Shown: positions 30,747-38,158 of the stretch, piece by piece | How the letters are laid out: each line of letters begins with the position of its first letter | Numbering within the stretch: the first letter of the stretch is position 1 | NCBI GenBank assembly: GCA_020632495.1 | Contig: JACKFL010000006.1 | Location: forward strand, 1,116,001-1,180,000 | Source of the DNA: Candidatus Omnitrophota bacterium | GTDB taxonomy: Bacteria > Omnitrophota > Gorgyraeia > Zapsychrales > Zapsychraceae | Direction: 5' to 3' | DNA: 64,000 bases | The notes under the pieces: generated by a model | What the model saw: the letters and a program-made list of their open reading frames with translations, nothing else | Told to the model about the DNA's origin: nothing | Database searches by the model: none | Position numbers and translations under genes: made by a program

Positions 30747-31196
30747 TTAGCCGTCCGGAATTTCCGGTTCCACGAGCCTGGCTAATTGCGCGAGAGATTC
30801 CTGCCATCCCAGATAACAGCCTTCGGCCGGAATGGCCGCGGGGACGCCTTCCTGCACGATGTGGACCTCGGTCCCGCAGGACACCGGCTTTAAAGTCACT
30901 GTCGTCAACATTTCCCCGGGCAGGTTGGGGTCGTCAAAGCTGTCGGCGTAGCGGATGCGCTCGTGCGGGACCAGTTCCAGATACGTCCCCCCGAACGTGT
31001 GCCCGTGGCCGGTGGAGAAATTGGTAAAAGACATCCTGAACTTCCCGCCCTCCTTCGGTTCGAGTTCGTGGACCGTGCAGGTGAATCCGTAAGGCGGCAG
31101 CCACTTGGCCTTGGCCGCGGGATCGAGAAAGGCCTTATATACTTTTTCCGGACGGGTCTTCAGGACGCGGTGCAGGGTAATGGTGTTGGTGGACAT
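30747..31196 (-). CDS. SRPBCC/AHSA1-domain protein
   Basis: A 149-residue START/Bet v1-like protein of the AHSA1 (Aha1-like) type. Key segments are LKTRPEKVYKAFLDPAAKAK, WLPPYGFTCTVHELEPKEGG and AEGCYLGWQESLAQLARLVE. Members bind hydrophobic ligands or act as Hsp90 activators; bacterial ones are of unknown role. AGGAGC precedes the ATG, and a strong AAAAC-type promoter (31260-31288) lies upstream, with the exported and VOC genes following. Confidence 0.85.
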   Translation of the reverse strand: MSTNTITLHRVLKTRPEKVYKAFLDPAAKAKWLPPYGFTCTVHELEPKEGGKFRMSFTNFSTGHGHTFGGTYLELVPHERIRYADSFDDPNLPGEMLTTVTLKPVSCGTEVHIVQEGVPAAIPAEGCYLGWQESLAQLARLVEPEIPDG

Positions 31197-31259
31197 ATAT
31201 GCTCCTATGTGACGGGTGGAGATCGCTGGAGGCGGCTTCAGGATGAAGTGTTAGCCGCA

Positions 31260-31288
31260 ATTATAACTGTTTTTTGGGGGAAGCTCAA
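31260..31288 (-). promoter_or_regulatory. Promoter of the SRPBCC gene (AAAAC-TATAAT family)
   Basis: Minus strand: TTGAGC (31283-31288), 17-bp spacer with CCCCCAAAAAACAGT, TATAAT (31260-31265), then TGCGG. The leader is about 60 nt. Confidence 0.72.
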
Positions 31289-31308
31289 GCCTCCGGATTA
31301 TCTCTCGT

Positions 31309-31998
31309 TTATGGTTCGCCGGCTATGGATGACTGCCGCGGGATGGCCAATTTGCAGCGGATCACGTGCTGCGCCCAGAATAAACCTCCCAGCAGGGCGA
31401 GTACCCCGGCGAGTTCCCACCACAGCCGCGGATCCGACTTGATCCCGATCAGGGAATGACCCAGCCCGACATGTGCCAGGGTCCCCGGGATGATGCCCAG
31501 CATCGATGCGGCATAGTAGTCCCGGAAACGGACCTTGGTCAGGGCCAGCCCCACGTTCTGCACGTCCAGCACGATATTGGGGATCAGGCGCAGGACAAAG
31601 ATGGTCCAGAAGGCGTTGCGCCGCAGATAACGGTCGATAAAATCCAGCCTCCCCTTGATCAACCGCTGGGCCGCGTCGTGCAGCAGATAGCGCGCCGCGA
31701 GAAATTGCAGCAGCACACAAAAATTGAGGCCGATCAGCATATACAGAAAGCCCGCCCAACCCCACACCACGCCGGCCAGGGTCGTGAGTACGGCCAGCGG
31801 CACCAGCAGCAGGCTCCGGACCTGGATAAACAGGATGAACACCAGCGGTCCCCAGACGCCGTAGGATTCGATCCGGGCCTGCAGGCCGTCGACGGAGATG
31901 CGGGAGAAATCAACGTATAAAATATAGTAAGTCAGCGCGGCGGTGACGATCACTCCGCCGAGGACCGCGAGTTTTATCCAGCGTTTATGAGACGGCAT
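31309..31998 (-). CDS. TVP38/TMEM64 (SNARE-associated Golgi/DedA superfamily) membrane protein
   Basis: A 229-residue protein with about six hydrophobic segments. The family core runs from VWGPLVFILFIQVRSLLLVP to RDYYAASMLGIIPGTLAHVG, including the conserved FxLRLIPNIVLDVQNVGLAL re-entrant region. DedA/TVP38-family proteins are implicated in lipid-carrier flipping and membrane homeostasis. The long upstream frame is not family-like, so the start is at MPSHKRW (31998) with an AAAAGG site. Followed by the SRPBCC promoter. Confidence 0.85.
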   Translation of the reverse strand: MPSHKRWIKLAVLGGVIVTAALTYYILYVDFSRISVDGLQARIESYGVWGPLVFILFIQVRSLLLVPLAVLTTLAGVVWGWAGFLYMLIGLNFCVLLQFLAARYLLHDAAQRLIKGRLDFIDRYLRRNAFWTIFVLRLIPNIVLDVQNVGLALTKVRFRDYYAASMLGIIPGTLAHVGLGHSLIGIKSDPRLWWELAGVLALLGGLFWAQHVIRCKLAIPRQSSIAGEP

Positions 31999-32054
31999 CC
32001 GACAGCCTTTTTTGCGGGGAATTTTCCGGAGTACACTTCTATTGTATATGAAAG

Positions 32055-32090
32055 GCGCCCGGCCCGGGGTATAAATTCCGGGTCGGGCGC
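32055..32090 (-). terminator. Strong GC stem-loop terminator after the YfdX gene
   Basis: GCGCCCGGCCCGG (32055-32067) pairs with CCGGGTCGGGCGC (32078-32090), with one G-T wobble and a 10-nt loop. In the minus direction it is followed by CCTTTCATATAC, a U-rich run. It lies about 110 bp past the yfdX stop. Confidence 0.65.
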
Positions 32091-32200
32091 TATTAAGGGG
32101 GCGACGGGGAATCGGAAAGGCCGCGCCGCGATGGCAGCCGGAGCGTCTGTCAGGATCGTCCCGCGCAGATGCGGCGCCCCTTCCGTTACGGGAACCGAAT

Positions 32201-33148
32201 TCAGCTCTGCCGGGACGAACCGAGTTTATCCTTGAGCCTGCCAATCTGGTCATCCAAGTTTTCCTTCCACTCGGAGGCGCTGTTTTTAATCTTCGTCTGC
32301 AAACCGTTGATCTTGGAGAGCATCTCCTCCTTCATTTGCTCATGCTTCAGCCTGCTCAGTTTTTTATTCTGACTGTGGATCTGCGCGCGCAGATCGTTGT
32401 CGGCGTCTGTGTTGTAGCCGAGGACGGCAGACAGAGTCAGGGCGTCATTGGCTTCCTGCAGCAGTTTGACGGCCTGTGCGCGGTCGGTCTTCTCTGCGAC
32501 GATAGCCTCATCGATCAGGGCCTCGGCGGTGATGGTCGGGATCGGAATGACTTCCGTGTCGATGACGAACATTGACAGGGCTTCTCTTAAAGACCGGCGT
32601 GCCTCCCATTTTTCGCCGTTCTCCAGCAAACCGAGGGCCGCGTTCAATTTGTTTTTATAGGTGAGCACCGGAACGGACAGGACTTCCACATCCACCTCGT
32701 CCACCATCGGCGCCAGCAACGCGCGGGCGGCCTGCACATTTTCCATCGCCAGCACGTCCTGTGCCGCGGCCTTGTGCTGCATGGCCGTCGTCAGATCGTT
32801 GATGCCCATCATGATCTGCACATCCGCCTGCACGGGAAGCATGGTCAGCTCGGGATTGGCGGCGATCGCCGCGTTGATCTTGCCGAGCGCCCGGGTTATC
32901 TCGTCTTTGGCTTCATCGGGTTTATCCTCCTCCAATAATTGGTAAGCCGTCCGCGTCAATTTGATGCCGTCCACGGCTTCATCGACAATGCGCGCCGTCT
33001 CGCGTTCGAGTTCTTCGGTTTTCTTTTTTTGGACCGCGTGACTGACCCGCTGGTCGTCGCTTTTCTCTGGATTTTGGGCCGCCGCCACCTGCGGTGACAG
33101 TCCGGTGAGCAGAATGGAAATCGCGCAGATGAGTTCAAAGGTTTTCAT
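32201..33148 (-). CDS. YfdX-family periplasmic protein
   Basis: A 315-residue protein with a signal peptide (cleavage after VAAA, residue 24). The YfdX family core follows: TARIVDEAVDGIKLTRTAYQ, LEEDKPDEAKDEITRALGKI, LPVQADVQIMMGINDLTTAM, VDVEVLSVPVLTYKNKLNAAL and TITAEALIDEAIVAEKTDRA. E. coli YfdX is an acid-response regulon member without a firm biochemical role. The family is helical and periplasmic. AAAGGAGCGG precedes the ATG. It shares a 13-bp leader segment and a TTAATGAG box with the upstream region of the 725-residue propeller gene. Confidence 0.87.
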   Translation of the reverse strand: MKTFELICAISILLTGLSPQVAAAQNPEKSDDQRVSHAVQKKKTEELERETARIVDEAVDGIKLTRTAYQLLEEDKPDEAKDEITRALGKINAAIAANPELTMLPVQADVQIMMGINDLTTAMQHKAAAQDVLAMENVQAARALLAPMVDEVDVEVLSVPVLTYKNKLNAALGLLENGEKWEARRSLREALSMFVIDTEVIPIPTITAEALIDEAIVAEKTDRAQAVKLLQEANDALTLSAVLGYNTDADNDLRAQIHSQNKKLSRLKHEQMKEEMLSKINGLQTKIKNSASEWKENLDDQIGRLKDKLGSSRQS

Positions 33149-33428
33149 GGTGCCGCTCCTTTCCGGGCCGCCCCCCGTTGCGGGAAGCGGCCAATCGGCA
33201 TTCAGGTTAATGAGTCTCCGCAGACATCATTTATGGAATGTGAAGGCGCATGCAGGTGCCGGACGTCGCGCGGAAGGATCCGCGCCGGGCCGGTCCGCTG
33301 TGACCTTCACCCTGAGTAAAGAGTAGCAAACGCAGGATTAGAAGAAGATTAGATCAGGATTAAAAAAAATTTATGCTGGGCAGGCGGGATTACGGGCAGG
33401 TGGTACGCGGTTGCCGAAGGCAAATCCG
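33149..33428. other. 280-bp intergenic region with a GC stem-loop near the YfdX start
   Basis: No gene is seen. GGCCGC/GCGGCC bracket a C/G-rich loop about 15-45 bp upstream of yfdX. The segment CCGCTCCTTTCCG (33153-33165) and TTAATGAG (33207-33214) recur at 37628-37640 and 37671-37678. An A-rich patch lies near 33350-33370. Confidence 0.4.
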
Positions 33429-34265
33429 TTAGCGGCACTGTTCGCCGGAGACGGTCATTTCGATAAACGGTTCGCCTCCGCTGTCCCGGTAGAAAAAGGA
33501 AAGCGTGGCGCCTTGGTCCACCAGGATGCGCAGACTCGGCACCGTGCATGATTGAGCGATCAGTAACGGGTCCATGGCCTCGATAAAGGCATCCAGATTC
33601 AATTCGGACGCGCGGTCATTGACCAGGGTGTAGCTGTACTGAAACGTATCGTTTTGAATGACGACTTCATCCAGGCGGGTGTCCGCGTCGACCATCAGCG
33701 GCAGCTGCGGGTCCAGATTTCGCTTGGCCAGCCGCAGGAATTCCCCGAGGGCCGGGGAATCGGCCGGCGGGCAGTCCGAGGCGACTTTGGACTCCGCGAA
33801 TTCCTCAACGATCCGGTAACCGGCGCCGGTATCTTCGATAACGATGTAATAGTTTGGATCCGTATAGCACTTGGCTGCAGAATAGCGGGTGGCATGGATG
33901 GTCACGCGGTTGCCTTCGGTCGAATAGCGGACATCCGAATACGTACTGATGTCGCCCCGCTGCTCAGCCAGCGGCATCACCTTATCGATCAGTCCCTTCA
34001 TCTGTCGACCGCTCATTTCCATGGGATTGCGGCGTCCGTCCGGCTGCAGCCGCAGGGTGCGGATCCGGGCTTCGTCGGTGTAAAGATCGGCCACGGCCGG
34101 ATCGAAGTTGTGTTCGAGTTCGACAAACCGGTTGAAGAAGGCCTCTTCCTTCGTTTCCTGGGTCGCGTGGGCGCCGGTCGCCAGACAGAAAATCAGGCAG
34201 CCGATTGCCACGCGGGTAACGGTCGGAATTAATCCCGGTATTTTTATGGAGTTGACTGGTCGCAT
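33429..34265 (-). CDS. Exported protein with NTF2-like N-terminal domain, unknown
   Basis: A 278-residue protein with a signal peptide (VAIGCLIFCLATGAHA, cleavage near residue 34). Residues about 40-145 have the length and layout of an NTF2/SnoaL-like domain (FFNRFVELEHNFDPAVADLY). The C-terminal about 100 residues form a separate beta-rich domain with two cysteines (AQSCTVPSLR, SGEQCR) that may pair. No firm family. It is convergent with nothing nearby and precedes the DksA-like gene's stop by 19 bp. Confidence 0.62.
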   Translation of the reverse strand: MRPVNSIKIPGLIPTVTRVAIGCLIFCLATGAHATQETKEEAFFNRFVELEHNFDPAVADLYTDEARIRTLRLQPDGRRNPMEMSGRQMKGLIDKVMPLAEQRGDISTYSDVRYSTEGNRVTIHATRYSAAKCYTDPNYYIVIEDTGAGYRIVEEFAESKVASDCPPADSPALGEFLRLAKRNLDPQLPLMVDADTRLDEVVIQNDTFQYSYTLVNDRASELNLDAFIEAMDPLLIAQSCTVPSLRILVDQGATLSFFYRDSGGEPFIEMTVSGEQCR

Positions 34266-34284
34266 GGGAATTCCGTTTCTCTGA

Positions 34285-34635
34285 TCAGCGGCCGAATTTC
34301 TCGGCGCAGTTGATACACATGGTTGATTCGGGCAGGGCCTTGAGGCGCTCCAGGCCGATCATGTTTTTGCAGTAGCGGCAGCGCCCGAACTGTTCGGTAT
34401 TGATGATCTGCAGGCTGTGTTTGAGCCGCTCAATGTTGGCCCGGGCCACCTGCAGGTTCGCCTCCTGCATCTGCTGGATCTGCATGGCATCCATACGCGT
34501 CAGACGTCCCAGCGAGACATCCGGTTCTACCGGTTTGGCCGTGTCTTCCAGGCTCGGCAGGCTGGCCTCGATTTCGCGGATGCGTTCCTCGATGGCCGCC
34601 TTGATTTCCGCTATTTCCGCGGGAGTCAGCGTCAT
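34285..34635 (-). CDS. TraR/DksA-type zinc-finger protein
   Basis: A 116-residue protein. A long N-terminal coiled coil (residues about 5-75) leads to a C4 zinc finger (CRYCKNMIG...TMCINC: C86, C89, C107, C110). This is the DksA/TraR build, whose coiled coil enters the secondary channel of RNA polymerase. The coiled-coil tip Asp-x-x-Asp of true DksA is not obvious, so a DksA-paralogue or zinc-finger regulator is the safer call. The start has only a weak ribosome site. Confidence 0.8.
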   Translation of the reverse strand: MTLTPAEIAEIKAAIEERIREIEASLPSLEDTAKPVEPDVSLGRLTRMDAMQIQQMQEANLQVARANIERLKHSLQIINTEQFGRCRYCKNMIGLERLKALPESTMCINCAEKFGR

Positions 34636-34704
34636 CGTCCGGGGCCGTGTCGGTTAAAAGACCGGTTATCGAAAACTGGACTTTGTATGCCGGTCATAAG
34701 GTTA

Positions 34705-35160
34705 CTAACGGTTTTTAAGGTGGATGGCCATCGCGACAATCCCCCAGATCACGAGCCCGGTGACGCCGATGATGAAGATCCATTTCATCAGCGGCCGGAT
34801 GTACTTCCGGAGGAACACCGCGACCGAGACCGGCACCGCGATCGACACGACGCGGTACCAAATCGGCAGCCCCTGCCAGAGGACCTCAAAGTTTTCCGGC
34901 TCATTGGCCCAGGGATTCTCTACGGTAACGGCCTGCCAAGCGACCAGCATACCCAGAAAACCGAGGCCGCTGAAACTGACCAGGCACAGATACGGGTTGA
35001 GGAAAAACGCCGCGAAGATCTTGATCAGCGATTCGCCGAATTGTTGGCCCGCATCCACGTGCTCCTTGACCATCGGATTGACCTGTTGCCTTCGTCTGGC
35101 GCATTCGGGGCACGAATGGGAACTGTTACAGTACGCGTAACCGCAGATATCGCAGCTCAT
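34705..35160 (-). CDS. Zinc-ribbon membrane protein, unknown
   Basis: A 151-residue protein. An N-terminal Cys-rich finger (CDICGYAYCNSSHSCPECARRR) precedes three transmembrane helices (LVSFSGLGFLGMLVAWQAV, YRVVSIAVPVSVAVFLRKY, IFIIGVTGLVIWGIVAMAI). The layout is like the gene at 26592-27161, though sequence similarity is low. No function is known for either. AAGGAC precedes the ATG, and a dispersed TTCGAAT repeat lies just upstream. Confidence 0.62.
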   Translation of the reverse strand: MSCDICGYAYCNSSHSCPECARRRQQVNPMVKEHVDAGQQFGESLIKIFAAFFLNPYLCLVSFSGLGFLGMLVAWQAVTVENPWANEPENFEVLWQGLPIWYRVVSIAVPVSVAVFLRKYIRPLMKWIFIIGVTGLVIWGIVAMAIHLKNR

Positions 35161-35184
35161 GTGTCTAGTCCTTTCTGTGTCTTC

Positions 35185-35330
35185 GACGAAATATCGAATC
35201 CCCGAATAGACGCGACGAATTCAAATCTCGCCATCACCGCATGTTCAAAACAGATTGGATACAGTTTCATTGATTTAATCATTCGGTGATTCGATATTGT
35301 CTCGAAAACTCGGGAATTCGAATTTTCTCT
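35185..35330 (+). repeat. Dispersed TTCGAAT-type intergenic repeat, copy D
   Basis: CATGTTCAAAACAG ... ATTCGGTGATTCGATATT ... GTCTCGAAAACTCGGGAATT gives the same module order as copies A to C, in the same orientation. Confidence 0.5.
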
Positions 35331-35341
35331 CCTGGATCCTC

Positions 35342-37519
35342 TTAACTGTCCGGCGGCAGCTCGGTTAAGGGCGGCAGTCCCTGACGGGCCCGCTGGCCGT
35401 TGAGAAGTTTCAGCTTGCGCGCCTGCTGGGCCTCTTCGTAGGCCTTTTGCCGGGCGGCGACGGCTGCTTCGCGCTGGGCGGTGATCGCTTCGGTACGCGC
35501 CTTGCGGGCATCCTCGGCCGCCTTGAGTCTTTCCGCGCGGATGGCCTCCTGTTCGGCTTGGTACTTTTCCAGAGCGGCCTGCTTATCGGCGGCGGCCTTG
35601 GCCTGGATTTCCGCCTGTGTCTGGGCCGCCTGCGTCGCGGCCTGGTCCTGCATGTCCTGCGCCTGTTCCTTCATCTCCGCGCGCTGGCTTTCGGCCTCCG
35701 CCATCAGCCGGGCCAGATCATAGTCCCCGGGCGCGCTGACGCGGTAACGCTTGATCTGGTCGCCGTCCTGGGCCAGATAGGAGACGATGCCGTTTTCGTC
35801 GATGTCCCAGTTCTGCGTCCCGCGGAAGAAATATCCGTTGACGGTCAACAGCCTCTTACCGTCGGCATAAAGCACTGTCGGCGGCTGCTGACCCGGAACC
35901 GCGGCCGGTTCGGTGCCGACCCAAAAGAGGTGCTTGCTGTCCGGCGTGTAGGCCGGAAAATAAACGATGCGGCTCGTCTGATGGATCAGCTTACCGTCCA
36001 CGTAGATGCCGGACTCCTCCTGACTACCCGTATCTCCGAGCCAGGCGGCATGTTTGCCGTCCGGGCTGAAGATGACACAGGTCTCGGTCGGGTCATCGGC
36101 GATCCAGCGGCTGAACTGCCGCGGCGTCATGTCAGGGACGATGCTGCCGTCGAGTATCAGGCCCGAGATTTGATTACGGCCGACCGGTCCGATAAAGTAT
36201 CCGTAGCGGGAGCCGTCACCGTTGAACACCGGCGCGTCGAAAGGATAATATCCCTGCGGCAGGACCTGCTGGCCGTCAATGTAAATCCCGAAGTTGCGGT
36301 TCATCCCGTCGCGGGAGCCGAAGGCGTAGCGTCCGCCGCTCTTGGCCAGCGTGACCGGTTCCTTACCGATCAGGTAATCAACGCGCATTTCCTGGTCGTC
36401 CACCACCAGAAACGGGCGGCCGCCGGAGGTGATCGTGTACATAAAATGACTGCCGTCCGGTGTCCAGAAAAACTTCTCGGTGGACACCGACTGGTATTCG
36501 TTTTGTTTCTTGCCGTCGACGAGCATGTACATCGCCTTAGAGGCGGCATTGGTGCAGGCCGCGGCATAGTGCTTGCCGTCGGCGCTGAACCACACGTTCT
36601 GTACGCCGTCACTTCCGGGAACCGGCTTGCCGTTCATGTACAATTCGTTGATCCCCATGTAACCGTCCTTACGGTCCTGAATGATCACTGCGTACTGGTC
36701 TCCGACCGGGCCCGGGAAGATCTTGCCGATACTGTTAGCGGTGATGACGGGTTTGCCGTTCAGCAACAGCGAGGGTTTGGGCTTGTCGGTGGTGGCGGTC
36801 GAAACGCTCAGCAGTCCCTTGCCGTCGGCCGTAAAGACCGGCTGGGTGGCCGCGTAGCCCGCGTCCTTCCCGTCGACGACGAGCATCGACTTTTGCGCGT
36901 CATCCGGGTTGACGGCGACGTAGGCGTAACGCGCCTCGTCCAGACTGAAGACCGGCTTCATTGTTTGATTGCCGCTCCACGGCCCCGGCTTTCCGCTCAT
37001 CATGATTCTCCACTTGTACCGGGAATTGATGTTTTCCGATTCCTGCCAATAGACCTGGCGCCCCTTGGGCGTGATGGTTAAAGCGCCGGAGCTGAGAGCC
37101 AGCAACTTGCGCGGACCGCGGGCGATTTCCTGACCGTCATGGACGACGATGTACTCATCTCCCTGCCGGCCGACATAAGCGTAATGTTCGCCGTCGTCAC
37201 TGAAGATAACGGCGGCGGTGCCATTGAGGACCCCGCTGCTGGTGGTGCGGTAGGCCGCGGCGTTGGGCGGAAAATAATAACTGCTGCCGTGCGGCATGAA
37301 GATTTCATCCAGGACCGGACCTTCGTTTCCGTTGAAGGCGACGTACAGGCGCGTGCCTTTCATGCCGATATAGGCGACATTGGCGCCGCGGGGGCTGACG
37401 ACGAAACTCCCTCCTTGGGTAGCCGGTCCGAGGACCTGCTCCTCAATAGAGGCCTGGGATACAGCGGGCATTGCGGCGGTGAGGGCCATCACAGCGATGG
37501 TCATGCACAATTTGTTCAT
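35342..37519 (-). CDS. Exported beta-propeller protein with C-terminal coiled coil
   Basis: A 725-residue protein with a signal peptide (cleavage near SQA-SIEE, residue 23). Residues about 30-590 consist of repeated TolB/WD40-like blades, each with FSxDGKHYAYV-type turns (FSDDGEHYAYVGRQGDEYIV, FSADGKHYAAAC, FSPDGKHAAWLGD). A Gln/Ala/Glu-rich coiled coil follows (about residues 600-715) and ends in a Pro-rich tail. A periplasmic protein-protein scaffold, TolB-like, is inferred; no catalytic motif is seen. It has its own promoter (37705-37733) and a leader of about 180 nt. Confidence 0.75.
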   Translation of the reverse strand: MNKLCMTIAVMALTAAMPAVSQASIEEQVLGPATQGGSFVVSPRGANVAYIGMKGTRLYVAFNGNEGPVLDEIFMPHGSSYYFPPNAAAYRTTSSGVLNGTAAVIFSDDGEHYAYVGRQGDEYIVVHDGQEIARGPRKLLALSSGALTITPKGRQVYWQESENINSRYKWRIMMSGKPGPWSGNQTMKPVFSLDEARYAYVAVNPDDAQKSMLVVDGKDAGYAATQPVFTADGKGLLSVSTATTDKPKPSLLLNGKPVITANSIGKIFPGPVGDQYAVIIQDRKDGYMGINELYMNGKPVPGSDGVQNVWFSADGKHYAAACTNAASKAMYMLVDGKKQNEYQSVSTEKFFWTPDGSHFMYTITSGGRPFLVVDDQEMRVDYLIGKEPVTLAKSGGRYAFGSRDGMNRNFGIYIDGQQVLPQGYYPFDAPVFNGDGSRYGYFIGPVGRNQISGLILDGSIVPDMTPRQFSRWIADDPTETCVIFSPDGKHAAWLGDTGSQEESGIYVDGKLIHQTSRIVYFPAYTPDSKHLFWVGTEPAAVPGQQPPTVLYADGKRLLTVNGYFFRGTQNWDIDENGIVSYLAQDGDQIKRYRVSAPGDYDLARLMAEAESQRAEMKEQAQDMQDQAATQAAQTQAEIQAKAAADKQAALEKYQAEQEAIRAERLKAAEDARKARTEAITAQREAAVAARQKAYEEAQQARKLKLLNGQRARQGLPPLTELPPDS

Positions 37520-37822
37520 TCCATGCTCCGTTTGGACTCAAAGTCCGGTTGACAGGTTATGAGATCGAAAATGGTGCCAATGGCGTCGTGAGACACGCCT
37601 GAAACGAAGTGACTGTTTATCCCGTGCCCGCTCCTTTCCGCCTCCGGTTGGGAAGGCGCATGAACACTGATTAATGAGGAAGGTCGCGGTGCGTGTGACA
37701 ACAAATTATAGCGATTTCGGCCGGAATACACAAGGGGCGGAATAAGCGCGATTTTAGGGCATCAAGGAGACGCAGAATACCCATATTAGCGTGAAACATC
37801 ATTCGTTGGAGATAATAACGGC
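37520..37822. other. 303-bp intergenic region: leader and promoter of the propeller gene
   Basis: Between the propeller start and the YHS-protein stop. It holds the promoter at 37705-37733 and a leader with a stem-loop (CGCCT / AGGCG around 37646-37660). An AAAGGAGCGG segment resembles the yfdX ribosome site but has no start codon behind it. The rest, 37734-37822, holds nothing recognisable. Confidence 0.4.
37705..37733 (-). promoter_or_regulatory. Promoter of the propeller gene (TATAAT family, weaker spacer match)
   Basis: Minus strand: TTGTGT (37728-37733), 17-bp spacer with CCGGCCGAAATCGC, TATAAT (37705-37710). Confidence 0.65.
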
Positions 37823-38158
37823 CTAGTGTTTTTCATGCTCGCCGTGATCATGCCCCGCGTGGTCCTCCCCGTCATGACCGTGGGCCATATAATTGTCATC
37901 AAGGAATTTTTCCGGATTGGCCTTAAAAGCCTTCAGACACTCCATACTGCAAAATTTATACTTCTTTCCTTTGTAGCGGTAGCCAAAGGCCAGACCGTGC
38001 ATCTCTTCCTCAGGGCCGCAGATCGGGCAATACTCCGGAGCCACGGCTTCTCTTTCCTGACTTACCTTCGGATTACTTTTTTCCGTCTCTCCGGCCGACA
38101 CATATCCGCCGCAGGCAAGTAAAATGACCATCGCGATCGTCGTGAATTTTAATTTCAT
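37823..38158 (-). CDS. YHS/TRASH-type metal-binding protein with His-rich tail, probable lipoprotein
   Basis: A 111-residue protein. The N-terminus (VILLACGG) carries a lipobox-like LLAC around C16. The mature domain is a YHS/TRASH metal site (YCPICGPEEEMHGLAFGY, YKFCSMECLKAFKANPEKFL; C44, C47, C70, C74). The C-terminus is a His-Asp-rich tail (MAHGHDGEDHAGHDHGEHEKH in part). Such proteins deliver or buffer divalent or cuprous ions in the periplasm. Its ATG overlaps the pump gene's stop (ATGA), so it is the last gene of the CzcCBA-like operon. Confidence 0.85.
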   Translation of the reverse strand: MKLKFTTIAMVILLACGGYVSAGETEKSNPKVSQEREAVAPEYCPICGPEEEMHGLAFGYRYKGKKYKFCSMECLKAFKANPEKFLDDNYMAHGHDGEDHAGHDHGEHEKH

